The notes under the pieces: generated by a model
Database searches by the model: none
Seen by the model: only the letters and a program-made list of their open reading frames with translations
Told to the model about the DNA's origin: nothing
In this document: positions 23,342-32,006 of the stretch, in pieces
Position numbering within the stretch: the stretch's first letter is position 1
Layout of the letters: every line of letters starts with the position of its first letter
Assembly (NCBI RefSeq): GCF_009765905.1
Contig: NZ_LMUO01000006.1
Coordinates: 389,661 to 453,660, forward strand
Length of the DNA: 64,000 bases
From: Mucilaginibacter sp. L196
GTDB taxonomy: Bacteria; Bacteroidota; Bacteroidia; Sphingobacteriales; Sphingobacteriaceae
Direction of reading: 5' to 3'
Position numbers and translations under genes: made by a program

Positions 23342-24469
23342 TCAATTAGATGGCGGGCAAATCTGCATCATTGTTACCACACTGCTCGCTTCGTACGATT
23401 GTATTTCACCCGTTGGGCATGCAACCGCATAAGACCGGTATGTTAAATTGCGGGCTTTATCGCGATTGGTCCAGCCTGTATTAATATTTTGCTGTATCCA
23501 TGGTAAATATTGTTTTTGCCCCCCGTCATTTATCAGCATCATTATATACTGTCCAAAAATAGACTTTAACACACCTTGTTCATTAAAATCCCCTTCGGCA
23601 GGTAATATCCCATTAACACACATACTATTTTGGGTATAATTGGCAGCCAGCTTAGCATCAGCAAGGTAAGAAGTATCATTAGTTACTTTATAAAGCATAA
23701 CCCCGGCGCCGATAGCAGTGCCCTGATTATACGTGTAATCCTGATACCCCGGGGCGCCATCACCTATCTTATGGTCGGCTACCTCACCGTTAGTTGCATT
23801 AAACAAGTTTGCCCTTGCCCACGCGTATACTGATTTTGCTTTTACAAGATAGCTGGTATCCTTAGTGATTTGATACAAGCGCACAGCTGCTATAACTGTG
23901 GGATAATTAATGCATGCATTTTTGCCACTATGCACAAAATCCCAAAACATCCCCCCTTCAACCGGGTCGTATGAACCAGCCCATACACGGTTAAACCCCG
24001 CAATTGAATTTTGCAGATAAGCCGCATTTCCTGTAAGCTGATTGGCCCTGGCTAAAGCAGTAACCCACCACATCATATCATCATAAATAAACCACGTGGT
24101 AGTATTATTCCAGTTATAGTTATCATATTGATTTGCTCCGCCCGCGTATATATCAGTTACCATTTTAAGTTGGGCAGTATCATTTGTACGCTGGTAAACA
24201 TCCATCGCCAAATCCCAGTAAATGGCCTGTGTCCATATAGCACCCAGTGCACTTTTGTCGGTAGTACTGTAATAAAGCTTTGCAGTAGGATTATAAAAAT
24301 ATTTGTTGAAAGCAGTATAAGCGGTACTGGCATCGCTTAGTGTAAAATTCACGGGTTTAGTAGTTGGTACCGGTTTTAATGTTTGCGGTGGCGGCATGTG
24401 GTAAGGTTTAGCGCAGCCCATACAAGCAAACCATAAGGTAAGCGGTAAAGTGCAGATCAGTTTTTTCAT
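23342..24469 (-). CDS. GH76-family lipoprotein (alpha-1,6-mannanase-like)
   Basis: A 375-residue surface or periplasmic glycosidase of family GH76, which contains endo-alpha-1,6-mannanases for yeast-type mannan. The two adjacent catalytic Asp residues lie in YDDMMWW (Asp130-Asp131), and the repeated helical hairpins with WDLAMD, GGMFWDF and TYNQGTAIGAG are typical of the six-hairpin toroid. It is a lipoprotein: the lipobox FACMGC gives Cys19 as the lipid site, so it is probably anchored at the outer membrane. The start at MKKLIC is chosen over an upstream Met (MKQTFI) because of the signal peptide. No SusCD pair is adjacent. Confidence 0.88.
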   Translation of the reverse strand: MKKLICTLPLTLWFACMGCAKPYHMPPPQTLKPVPTTKPVNFTLSDASTAYTAFNKYFYNPTAKLYYSTTDKSALGAIWTQAIYWDLAMDVYQRTNDTAQLKMVTDIYAGGANQYDNYNWNNTTTWFIYDDMMWWVTALARANQLTGNAAYLQNSIAGFNRVWAGSYDPVEGGMFWDFVHSGKNACINYPTVIAAVRLYQITKDTSYLVKAKSVYAWARANLFNATNGEVADHKIGDGAPGYQDYTYNQGTAIGAGVMLYKVTNDTSYLADAKLAANYTQNSMCVNGILPAEGDFNEQGVLKSIFGQYIMMLINDGGQKQYLPWIQQNINTGWTNRDKARNLTYRSYAVACPTGEIQSYEASSVVTMMQICPPSN

Positions 24470-24487
24470 AATAAAGGTTTGTTTCAT

Positions 24488-24804
24488 AAATTATAGGTTA
24501 GTGAATTGGTTTATTATTATTTGCTTTATATAAAGCTGGTTTAGCGCGTATCTGGGATTTCGCTTAGCAAGAATAGGTGTTGGGTATTAACAAAACGGTT
24601 AATAAAGTGGTTAATACAGAGATTAATTCATTAACCGAACTTTTCCTTAAACGCAATCAATTGCGCCAAAAGAAAACAAATTATGATAGAATTATCGATA
24701 ATTAAGCATTGCCTATTTAGGCGTTTTATGTCTGTAGCTTACAAAGCAGTTTACTCAGTATATCAAATCCGAAATCGAAATTCCAAAGTCCTAAATCAAA
24801 ATAT
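24488..24804. other. Intergenic region between two divergent genes
   Basis: It holds no supported gene. One copy-like stretch of the AT-rich repeat (AAATCCGAAATCGAAATTCC) is near 24770. A 46-codon frame from 24683 overlaps the promoter and start of the next gene and is not believed. Confidence 0.55.
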
Positions 24805-24812
24805 TACCTTTG
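24805..24812 (+). promoter_or_regulatory. -7 promoter element of rlmD
   Basis: TACCTTTG fits TAnnTTTG and ends seven bases before the start codon at 24820, leaving almost no leader. Confidence 0.65.
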
Positions 24813-24819
24813 CAGCTTT

Positions 24820-26238
24820 ATGAGCAGAGGTAACAGAAACAAACCCGATAAAATTTTTGAAGACGTTGAGATAATCGACATTGCCGAAGAGGGCAAAGGC
24901 GTTGGCAAAACCGACGAATTTGTACTTTTTGTAGAGAAAGCCATCCCCGGCGATATTGCCGATGTGTTGGTTTACCGCAGCAAAAAGAATTTCGGCGAGG
25001 GCCGTATCCTCAACCTCAAAAGAGCATCCGAATATCGGGTGCAAACTTTCTGCGAACACTTTGGCACCTGCGGCGGCTGTAAATGGCAGCACATGAGCTA
25101 CGACGCACAGTTAAAGTTCAAACAAAAATCTGTTGAAGATGCCTTAACCCGCTTAGCTAAAATTGATATAACCGGGATGATGCCTATTGTGGCTTCGCCC
25201 GAGGATAAATATTACCGCAATAAGCTCGAGTTCACATTCAGCAACAAACGCTGGCTGATGGATGGTGAGGCCAAACCAGATGATAATATCAATATGGATG
25301 CCCTGGGTTTCCATATTCCCGGCAGGTTTGATAAAATTTTGGATGTACACCACTGCTACTTACAGGCCGATCCGTCAAACGCTATCCGCAACAGCATTGA
25401 TGAGTTTGCTAAACGCGAGGGTTATTCTTATTACGATTTAAAAGGCCATGCAGGTGCTTTGCGTAACCTAATTATCCGCACCTCATCAACCGGCGAATTG
25501 ATGGTGATCGTGGTTTTTGCCTACCCTACCGAGGAAGAGATTACTAAACTGATGAATTTTGTTGGCGATACTTTTTCGCAAATAACTTCGCTATTGTACA
25601 TCGTCAACCTAAAAAAGAACGACACCATTTTTGATCAGGAGGTTATCGCTTTCCGCGGGCCGGAATATATCCACGAAGAAATGAACGGAATCCGTTTCCG
25701 TATAGGCGCGAAATCGTTTTATCAAACCAACTCGGCACAAGCAAAGCGCTTGTACGAGATAACCCGCGATTTTGCAGGCTTCACCGGTAACGAACTGGTT
25801 TATGATTTGTACACAGGTGCCGGAACAATAGCCAACTTTATTGCCAGCCAGGTGAAAGAAGTTGTTGGGGTTGAGTATGTACCAACCGCTATTGAAGATG
25901 CCAAAATAAACTCCGCCATCAACAACATCACCAATACCAAATTTTATGCAGGTGATATGAAGGATGTTTTGGTAGCCGACTTTATAGCCGAACATGGCAA
26001 ACCAGATGTGATCATCACCGACCCACCGCGCGCAGGCATGCACCCCGATGTGGTTGCCCGCCTGATGGAAATTGAAGCGCCAAAAATTGTATACGTAAGC
26101 TGCAACGCCGCCACACAAGCCCGCGATTTGCTGGTACTAAAAGAGAAATACGACACGGTTAAAATTCAACCGGTTGATATGTTCCCCCATACCCAGCACG
26201 TAGAAAATGTGGTATTGTTAATGCTTAGAAATAATTGA
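24820..26238 (+). CDS. rlmD: 23S rRNA (uracil-5-)-methyltransferase, RlmD/RumA family
   Basis: A 472-residue SAM-dependent RNA m5U methyltransferase. The N-terminal TRAM domain (about residues 10-70) is followed by the Fe-S cluster Cys set in CEHFGTCGGCKWQH. The SAM site is YDLYTGAGTIANFI, the catalytic Cys is in IVYVSCNAATQARD and the conserved DPPRAGMHP is present. Whether it modifies 23S rRNA (U1939-like) or another site cannot be seen; the name follows the family. It has its own -7 element, and a repeat follows. Confidence 0.9.
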   Translation: MSRGNRNKPDKIFEDVEIIDIAEEGKGVGKTDEFVLFVEKAIPGDIADVLVYRSKKNFGEGRILNLKRASEYRVQTFCEHFGTCGGCKWQHMSYDAQLKFKQKSVEDALTRLAKIDITGMMPIVASPEDKYYRNKLEFTFSNKRWLMDGEAKPDDNINMDALGFHIPGRFDKILDVHHCYLQADPSNAIRNSIDEFAKREGYSYYDLKGHAGALRNLIIRTSSTGELMVIVVFAYPTEEEITKLMNFVGDTFSQITSLLYIVNLKKNDTIFDQEVIAFRGPEYIHEEMNGIRFRIGAKSFYQTNSAQAKRLYEITRDFAGFTGNELVYDLYTGAGTIANFIASQVKEVVGVEYVPTAIEDAKINSAINNITNTKFYAGDMKDVLVADFIAEHGKPDVIITDPPRAGMHPDVVARLMEIEAPKIVYVSCNAATQARDLLVLKEKYDTVKIQPVDMFPHTQHVENVVLLMLRNN

Positions 26239-26247
26239 TTTTATAAG

Positions 26248-26370
26248 CATCAGGAAAATCGGCTTAATCCTATAAATCCTGGTTCAGACAACTTAGAGTT
26301 AATTAATAGATTAGTAAATTTGCAAAACATCAGGAAAATCGGTTTAATCCGTTAAATCCTGGTTCAGACA
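26248..26370. repeat. Two direct copies of a CATCAGGAAAATCGG repeat
   Basis: A block of about 43 bases from CATCAGGAAAATCGG to CCTGGTTCAGACA occurs at 26248 and again 80 bases later at 26328. Its right end (GGTTCAGACAA) matches the ends of the palindromes at 37043 and 37856. Confidence 0.88.
26315..26322 (+). promoter_or_regulatory. -7 promoter element inside the repeat pair
   Basis: TAAATTTG fits TAnnTTTG and lies just before repeat copy 2, so that copy would form the whole 5' leader of the gene at 26373. Confidence 0.6.
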
Positions 26371-26372
26371 AT

Positions 26373-26762
26373 ATGGAACCCGAAGAACTGCTAAACGATA
26401 ATAACGGAAAAGACAAGGAAAGCCCGCTTTTAAGTCTGGAGATAGATTTGAAGCTATTTAACGAATCAATCCGAGAAGTGGCTATTGAAATTATGGTAGA
26501 AGGATTATCCAGATACCCCATCTTCGTAGCCCACCAGCATGAAGTAGCCTTAGGCGAAATGATATTGGATAAAGACGATATCAACAGCGACTGGAGCATC
26601 AATGCCTCAACACTGGAAGAGTTCATGGAGCGTGGCATCATCAAAAAAGAGCTTAAACAACGCTTTATTGATACTTATAAAAAGCCCGAAGACTTTATGT
26701 GCATTTTTGTGATAGTACCCGAAGGCGCCAACTTTGTATTTTTCCCGTACGTTAAAGATTAA
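26373..26762 (+). CDS. Conserved-looking hypothetical protein
   Basis: A 129-residue acidic soluble protein I cannot name. The centre (EVAIEIMVEGLSRYPIFVAH, then INASTLEEFMERGIIKKELK) seems well structured, and the end has CIFVIVPEGANFVFFPY. No signal peptide or membrane segment. It is transcribed from its own promoter within the repeat pair, and the PyrR-like gene follows in the same direction. Confidence 0.75.
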   Translation: MEPEELLNDNNGKDKESPLLSLEIDLKLFNESIREVAIEIMVEGLSRYPIFVAHQHEVALGEMILDKDDINSDWSINASTLEEFMERGIIKKELKQRFIDTYKKPEDFMCIFVIVPEGANFVFFPYVKD

Positions 26763-26775
26763 GAAAATTTTCAAA

Positions 26776-26824
26776 TTCCCCTCTCGAGAGGGCGCGAAAG
26801 ACTTGCGGCAGCAGGGGTGTGTTT
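26776..26824. repeat. TTCCCCTCTCGAGAG repeat, copy 2
   Basis: TTCCCCTCTCGAGAGGGCG with AGCAGGGGTGTGTTT, same module order as 17143-17176 but with an extra insertion between. Confidence 0.75.
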
Positions 26825-26883
26825 CTACGCCATTCAATTCTCACTTTATGCTTTAAAACTTAATTTCTACCTTAGCCGTTAAA

Positions 26884-26891
26884 TATATTTG
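26884..26891 (+). promoter_or_regulatory. -7 promoter element of the PyrR-like gene
   Basis: TATATTTG fits TAnnTTTG and ends 37 bases upstream of the start codon. Confidence 0.5.
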
Positions 26892-26928
26892 AATATTAAA
26901 ATCACTTCTAACATTCAACTAAAGTATC

Positions 26929-27438
26929 ATGTCAGATAAAAAACTTCTTATTCTTAACCAGCATCAAATGCAGCAAAAGATCGACAGGATTGCCTACCAG
27001 ATTTTGGAGGATAATTTTGACGAGGAAGAAATACTGATAGCAGGAATTTTACCACGTGGCAACCACATTGCCGAACGCCTAAAGAAGATATTAGACCAGA
27101 TAGCGCCCTTTAAAAGTAAGCTACTAACCATCGAACTGGATAAACAAAGCAGCAGCCTTAAATCAAACATTAATTTTAATGTAGATGACTGTAAAGATAA
27201 AGCGGTTATTTTGGTGGATGATGTGCTAAACTCAGGCAAAACACTGGCTTATGGCTTTGGGGTATTTATTGATGTGCGTTTAAAAAAGCTGCGTACCGCT
27301 GTTTTGATTGATCGTAACCACAAGAATTTTCCGATAACTACTGATTACGCAGGCATGGCCCTATCTACCGTTTTAAAAGAGCGTGTTGACGTTTTTTTAA
27401 CCGAAAACGGCGACGAAGACGCGGTATATTTAACGTAG
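26929..27438 (+). CDS. PyrR-like phosphoribosyltransferase
   Basis: A 169-residue type I phosphoribosyltransferase. The PRPP-binding motif is AVILVDDVLNSGKTL, the conserved Gly-rich start ILPRGNHIAERL precedes it, and the C-terminal part (AVLIDRNHKNFPITTDYAGMAL, then VFLTENGDEDAVYL) is very close to PyrR proteins. PyrR in Firmicutes regulates pyrimidine operons by RNA binding; in Bacteroidota the role may only be uracil or other base salvage. Substrate is thus inferred. It is monocistronic with its own promoter and a possible terminator 190 bases downstream. Confidence 0.85.
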   Translation: MSDKKLLILNQHQMQQKIDRIAYQILEDNFDEEEILIAGILPRGNHIAERLKKILDQIAPFKSKLLTIELDKQSSSLKSNINFNVDDCKDKAVILVDDVLNSGKTLAYGFGVFIDVRLKKLRTAVLIDRNHKNFPITTDYAGMALSTVLKERVDVFLTENGDEDAVYLT

Positions 27439-27629
27439 TATTTTCAATTCCTATATTCCCAATTTGTGTAAAAAATTTCCCAAACAACTGGTAGGAATTC
27501 TACACGCAAAAACAATCTGTTGCTTAACAAACAAGGTACCCGGTTCAAACTAACATTTCGGGCAATTGGCATTGCCTTTGAATTAATATCAGCGTCCCTT
27601 ACAAAAGGGTTGTTTTCATAGGTAGATGT
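27439..27629. other. Non-coding stretch with a small hairpin
   Basis: No gene is supported. CCCTT-ACA-AAAGGG near 27595 can form a hairpin, and the strong terminator follows at 27630. It may be the 3' untranslated region of the PyrR-like gene or a small RNA. Confidence 0.45.
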
Positions 27630-27666
27630 AGGCCGAAAGACTGCGAGAGTGTTTCGGCCTTTTTTA
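27630..27666 (+). terminator. Strong intrinsic terminator
   Basis: AGGCCGAAA pairs with TTTCGGCCT and is followed by TTTTTAT. It lies about 190 bases after the stop of the PyrR-like gene. Confidence 0.85.
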
Positions 27667-27777
27667 TGCTAAAAATTTCTCAAAAATATATTGATGTGCC
27701 CTGTTTATATTAATTCATAGCCAATCCTGTAACTCACATTACTAATACATCCAGGTTTCTACAACTGATTTGCCCTT

Positions 27778-28449
27778 CTAAACGTTTGTAATATTATATA
27801 ATAACTCAGGTGGCATTTGTTCCGTCCCATTAGCCGTGGTTAATATTAATATATATAATATTTTGCCCTTCCTTATGAATTCTATATTTGCGGGGATTGC
27901 CGAATCATTGGCCTTAGCAATAATGTCATACGTGTCATCTTGATTATTATAGCTTAAAGAAAACGTTTTAAATTTGTAGTAATAACAAAGTAAACTGTCG
28001 TTTTGGGCAATGGGTTTAATTAAATCTCCATCAAACTTAAAATTTACTTTTGATATTGTGTCTGTATTACCTACTCTTATATTCATTTCATAATTAAGCC
28101 CAAAACGATCATTATAAATGGCATTTATATTAATCCTACTACTCTCATTGGTATAGTTAACAATGTTTCCAATTTTTAAAGCATGTGATAGCAGTACACT
28201 ATAAACAATAATGTGATATTTACCATTGTAAATGTAAAGTGATTCGGGTTGCCTATGTTCGCTTATTATAGTTGAATAAAATCGTAATTGACCTTGTATT
28301 TGTTTGGCAAATAAATTATCATAACTTCTTATTTGGGTTTTTGTAGTGGTTTGAGGGTCATGTATTGCAGTGTAAATCATTCTTGATGCAGCATAAAAAA
28401 CTACAAGTAAACAAACCCAAATAATCGAGCGCCCATTAAATTTTTTCAT
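27778..28449 (-). CDS. Hypothetical single-pass membrane protein
   Basis: A 223-residue protein not recognised. Residues about 6-25 (RSIIWVCLLVVFYAASRMIY) form one membrane anchor, and the remaining 195 residues are hydrophilic with beta-rich content (SLYIYNGKYHIIVYSVLL). The start at MKKFNG is preferred over the MINRKM five codons earlier. The A+T content is markedly higher than in the neighbours, suggesting acquired origin or weak selection on codons. It is transcribed in the same direction as the thioredoxin-like gene upstream. Confidence 0.65.
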   Translation of the reverse strand: MKKFNGRSIIWVCLLVVFYAASRMIYTAIHDPQTTTKTQIRSYDNLFAKQIQGQLRFYSTIISEHRQPESLYIYNGKYHIIVYSVLLSHALKIGNIVNYTNESSRININAIYNDRFGLNYEMNIRVGNTDTISKVNFKFDGDLIKPIAQNDSLLCYYYKFKTFSLSYNNQDDTYDIIAKANDSAIPANIEFIRKGKILYILILTTANGTEQMPPELLYNITNV

Positions 28450-28542
28450 TTTTCGATTAATCACTTATTGCATATTTGATTATTACTATGCTCAAACTTA
28501 AGTCTAATTTACTATCTGCATTCTAACAGCATATTACCACAC

Positions 28543-29010
28543 CTAATTAGCAGTTTTACTCAAAGCCTGCTTCCCAAACTTCATCAGATCTTTAGCCCCC
28601 ATATAACCCATCGTACCAAAAACCGGTTTACCGTTAGCGTCGAAAACGATTAAAGTAGGGTAAGCAGTTATCCCCCATTGACTAGCCAGATCAGGCCCTT
28701 CCCCACGCTCCATATCCATCGATAGGTTTATAAAGTTTTGGTTATAAAACTCCGCTACTTTTTTATCCTTAAAGGTGGTGTTCTTTAACAAATTACACGG
28801 CCCGCACCAGGTAGCATAAGCATCAACAAAAATGTATTTATTTTGTAATTGGGCCTGGTGCAAAGCTTCAATCCATGAGTTTTCAATAAAAACAATTCCA
28901 TTAGCATTTTTAGCATTATCATTTTTAACACTTTGTCCGCAGCTGAATACCGGCATCAATGCCACTAAAAGTGCAAATGCACTCCATCTATAAAAACAAA
29001 TCAATTTCAT
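28543..29010 (-). CDS. Lipoprotein thioredoxin-like disulfide protein
   Basis: A 155-residue lipoprotein with a thioredoxin fold. The lipobox is PVFSC (Cys24) and the active site WCGPC is in YATWCGPCNLL (Cys69, Cys72), with the cis-Pro in TAYPTL. The insertion-poor form with an N-terminal helix WIEALHQAQ is that of the DUF255/thioredoxin_7 group. It should act in the periplasm or at the outer membrane in thiol reduction or cytochrome or metalloprotein maturation; the partner is unknown. The start at MKLICFYR is chosen because it gives the lipoprotein signal. Confidence 0.87.
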   Translation of the reverse strand: MKLICFYRWSAFALLVALMPVFSCGQSVKNDNAKNANGIVFIENSWIEALHQAQLQNKYIFVDAYATWCGPCNLLKNTTFKDKKVAEFYNQNFINLSMDMERGEGPDLASQWGITAYPTLIVFDANGKPVFGTMGYMGAKDLMKFGKQALSKTAN

Positions 29011-29104
29011 ATAAAACAATAAACCCAAACCTATAAATAATATTACAGGTTTGGGATATTCAATTTTATTCAGCGCTTATGCTAACACTGTTATCAGGAT
29101 TCGC

Positions 29105-29690
29105 TTAATGCTGATCCTGTTGTTGGGGCTTAGGCTGCGGGCGTTGCTTCTGTTGCTGCTGACGCTGAGCTTGCTGCTGCCTTTGCTGTGCCTGTTGTTG
29201 AGCCTTTTGCTGCTGCTGTTGTGCTTGCTGCTGCTGGTGCTGAGCTTGCTGCTGTTGGCGGGCTTGCTGTTGCTGTTGTTGAGCCTGTTGCTGCCTTTGC
29301 TGCGCTTGTTGTTGTTGCTGCTGCGCTCTTTGCTGTTGCTGCTGAGCCTGTTGTTGTTGGCGCTGAGCTTGCTGCTGCTGTTGACGGGCCTGCTGTTGTT
29401 GTTGGGCCTGTTGCTGCCTTTGCTGCGCTTGTTGCTGAGTCTTTTGCTGCTGCTGTTGAGCTTGTTGTTGTCTTTGTTGCCCCTGTTGTTGAACTTGACG
29501 AGCTTGTTGCTGTTTTTGCTGCGCCTGCTGCTGTACCTGACGAGCCTGCTGTTGTTGCTCCCGAGCCTGTTGCTGCTTTTGTTGCCCCTGTTGCTGAACC
29601 TGACGGGCTTGTTGTTGCTTTTGTTCCGCCTGTTGTTGACCCTGATGTGCTTGTTGCTGATGCTGCGCCTCCTGAGCTGGTTTTACAACA
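29105..29690 (-). repeat. 21-bp coding minisatellite (QQQAxxx heptads)
   Basis: The DNA repeats units of about 21 bases of CAG/CAA with CGT/GCC variants through nearly 600 bases. The frame is kept in all units, so only multiples of 21 (or 3) bases seem tolerated. The unit order shows three higher-order repeats near the start of the block. Confidence 0.85.
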
Positions 29691-30787
29691 GCTGGTTGCT
29701 GCCCCCTGTTAGGCGCATTGGTTGCCGGGCGATTATTTGCCGCTGGTTGTTGCTGTTTTTGTGGCCCATGAGCCTGATTTCTTCCCGGTGCACTGGTATT
29801 TGAAGGCAGGGATGGCCTGGCACCACCTTGTGCCGGGCGGCCATTTTCAGGTCCAACTTTACTTTGTATTGGCGCAGGGTGTACATTTACAAATTTTGTA
29901 TCAGGCCTGGTGCTGTGTGCAACCGTTGCTAATTTTTGCGCGTTAGCACGATTATTTGCCACGCCACCTGCTCTGCCTATGCCTGCATTGGGGTTTGCCT
30001 GCCTGTAAGCCTGGGCATTTACCACCCTTGCCGGGCGTGCATTAGCGGTTTGGTTAACTGCCGGCCTAAAAATATTTATAGCATTATGCCCCACACTTGC
30101 TGCGCCGGGCCTGCTGGCATTGTTAATCTTGTAAACAGTAACCGGTCGGCGTGTAATACGCTGAATATCTGCAGGGCGCGGGCCTGTTGCATACGTTTGG
30201 TTGTTATACACATAGGTATTATTAATTATAGTGGTGTTACGTATAATATTTACCACCTGGGTATGCGGTGCATAATAATTGTATATCCGCGGGCTGTTCA
30301 TATAACGTTCAGGCGCGCACACCCAGTAATTATTGGGCGCATTATAACCACCACCTATTGATATGCTGATGGATATACCTGCATCTAACGGTGCCCAGCT
30401 ATAGTAACCACCGCCATGGCGCCAGCTAACCCAGGCTGGTGCCCAATGGTGGCCCGGTATCCATTCCCATCCATAATAATCATCAAAATGCCACCTGCCA
30501 TAATGAAAGGTTGCCCAGCCCCATGGATAATCTGATACCCAGGTATTGCCATATTCTGTTTGTGCCCAGTAGCCATTGGTGGCATACGGCCTAAAGTCCT
30601 CATCTACATTAGGTATCCAAACATCCCCATAATAATCATCCTGTACCCAGGTACCATAAGGTGCTAATTGATCATAAAATTCCTGGTCTGATATATATCC
30701 GTCCTGTGCCTTACCCTTATTAGGCATAAACAGCATAAACGCAAGCGAGAACATGCTTATCGTAAGGGCTCCTTTTAAAGTTTTCAT
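29105..30787 (-). CDS. Secreted DUF6600-type protein with Gln-rich heptad tail
   Basis: A 560-residue exported protein. Residues 1-27 are a signal peptide ending GKAQ. Residues about 35-170 form the aromatic DUF6600 domain (LAPYGTWVQDDYYGDVWIP; YPWGWATFHYGRW; GWEWIPGHHWAPAWVSWR), a module with Trp and Tyr ladders usually placed at the cell surface. About 200 residues of Asn, Pro and Ala follow. The last roughly 190 residues are almost only Gln, Ala, Arg and Lys in units of seven (QQQARQV, QQQGQQK, QQQAREQ). The coding DNA is a 21-base minisatellite. A role in surface structure or adhesion is inference. Confidence 0.82.
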   Translation of the reverse strand: MKTLKGALTISMFSLAFMLFMPNKGKAQDGYISDQEFYDQLAPYGTWVQDDYYGDVWIPNVDEDFRPYATNGYWAQTEYGNTWVSDYPWGWATFHYGRWHFDDYYGWEWIPGHHWAPAWVSWRHGGGYYSWAPLDAGISISISIGGGYNAPNNYWVCAPERYMNSPRIYNYYAPHTQVVNIIRNTTIINNTYVYNNQTYATGPRPADIQRITRRPVTVYKINNASRPGAASVGHNAINIFRPAVNQTANARPARVVNAQAYRQANPNAGIGRAGGVANNRANAQKLATVAHSTRPDTKFVNVHPAPIQSKVGPENGRPAQGGARPSLPSNTSAPGRNQAHGPQKQQQPAANNRPATNAPNRGQQPAVVKPAQEAQHQQQAHQGQQQAEQKQQQARQVQQQGQQKQQQAREQQQQARQVQQQAQQKQQQARQVQQQGQQRQQQAQQQQQKTQQQAQQRQQQAQQQQQARQQQQQAQRQQQQAQQQQQRAQQQQQQAQQRQQQAQQQQQQARQQQQAQHQQQQAQQQQQKAQQQAQQRQQQAQRQQQQKQRPQPKPQQQDQH

Positions 30788-30959
30788 GTGATTATATTCT
30801 TTTGTAACAATCTTGTTTCAATACTTAACATGTAGTAAACGTTTAAATTAATAAATGTTTTAAATGTTATTAAAAATTCTTCATACGTATTTTAATATGC
30901 CTTATAATTGTAGTATAATTTACCTCATTAAATAAACCATCTATTATCAGGCAATAGTT

Positions 30960-31922
30960 ATGAATAAAGTAAACATACCCAGGCTCGATCTGAACGCCTA
31001 TATACATGGCACCGACCAGGAGCGCAAACAGTTTTCTGACGAAATTGGAAAAGCCTTTAACGAGACAGGTTTTGTAACCATTACAAACCACGGTTTAAGC
31101 AAAGCTTTAATAGACAAGCTTTATATAGAGGTAAAATCGTTATTCGCTCTCACCGAAGACACCAAACTAAAATACGAAATACCTGATCTTGCAGGTCAGC
31201 GTGGCTACACCGGCAAAAGCAAGGAAACTGCCAAAGGTTTTAAAACCCCGGACCTGAAGGAATTTTGGCAGATAGGCCAAACCGTAAGTAACGACTCGCC
31301 ATTAAAAGCGGATTACCCGGATAATATTTTCGTAACCGAATTACCCGACTTTAATATAACCACGCAGGAAGTTTACAAAAGGCTTGAACAGGCCGGTATA
31401 CATTTATTACGCGCCATAGCTACTTACCTTAACCTGCCTGTAGATTATTTTGAGGATAAGGTTAAAGAAGGCAATTCCATACTCCGCACGCTGCACTATT
31501 TCCCGATAACTAATCCGGATGCTTTGCCTGATGACGCGGTACGTGCAGGTGCCCATGAGGATATTAACCTGATCACCCTATTAATTGGCGCAAGTGCTGA
31601 TGGCCTGGAGCTGTTAACCCGTGATAATGAATGGTTCCCGGTTACTGCTTTTGGCGAGGATTTGGTAGTAAATGTTGGCGATATGCTGCAGCGTTTAACC
31701 AACAACAAATTAAAATCAACTACGCACCGTGTGGTTAACCCACCGAAAGATCAGATGAAAAACTCACGTTACTCTGTACCGTTTTTCCTGCATCCAAAAT
31801 CGGGAATGAGTTTGGCTTGCCTACCATCATGCATTGATGAAGCACACCCTAAAAAATACACTGATACCACAGCCGGTGAATATTTAGACGAACGCTTACG
31901 CGAAATCGGCCTAAAAAAATAA
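30960..31922 (+). CDS. 2-oxoglutarate/Fe(II) oxygenase, isopenicillin-N-synthase family
   Basis: A 320-residue non-heme iron dioxygenase. The N-terminal DIOX_N domain (residues 5-110) starts with IPRLDLNAYIHG. The facial triad is His-x-Asp in AGAHEDINLITLL (about residue 199-201) and His256 in TTHRVVNPP, and Arg in NSRYSVPFFLHP binds 2-oxoglutarate. Such plant- or fungal-like enzymes occur in bacteria with substrates ranging from amino acids to lipids; nothing here fixes the substrate. It is divergent from the DUF6600 gene. Confidence 0.9.
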   Translation: MNKVNIPRLDLNAYIHGTDQERKQFSDEIGKAFNETGFVTITNHGLSKALIDKLYIEVKSLFALTEDTKLKYEIPDLAGQRGYTGKSKETAKGFKTPDLKEFWQIGQTVSNDSPLKADYPDNIFVTELPDFNITTQEVYKRLEQAGIHLLRAIATYLNLPVDYFEDKVKEGNSILRTLHYFPITNPDALPDDAVRAGAHEDINLITLLIGASADGLELLTRDNEWFPVTAFGEDLVVNVGDMLQRLTNNKLKSTTHRVVNPPKDQMKNSRYSVPFFLHPKSGMSLACLPSCIDEAHPKKYTDTTAGEYLDERLREIGLKK

Positions 31923-31943
31923 TCTTCAATATTACAATCCCAT

Positions 31944-31985
31944 AAATGCCAACCGCTGATCATCCGTCAGGTTGGCATTTATTCC
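31944..31985 (+). terminator. Intrinsic terminator after the dioxygenase gene
   Basis: AAATGCCAAC pairs with GTTGGCATTT around a long inner loop, and the run ATTTATT follows. Confidence 0.8.
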
Positions 31986-32006
31986 TTGATAGCCAGACTT
32001 TTCAAT

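Noticed and set aside
24683..24823. Small ORF of 46 codons before rlmD
   Set aside because: It overlaps the rlmD promoter and start codon and runs through a repeat-like sequence; no family features.
25609..26118. Minus-strand frame of 169 codons inside rlmD
   Set aside because: Shadow of a conserved, motif-complete gene on the plus strand; the antisense product has no family features.
29105..29690. CRISPR-like repeat array
   Set aside because: Units are 21 bases without unique spacers, in frame within a coding gene, and vary by codon changes.
29051..29803. Long plus-strand frames rich in Leu or Ala/Val opposite the Gln-rich gene
   Set aside because: They are the complement of the CAG/CAA minisatellite; CTG/TTG codons give Leu runs. 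No start context and no domain.
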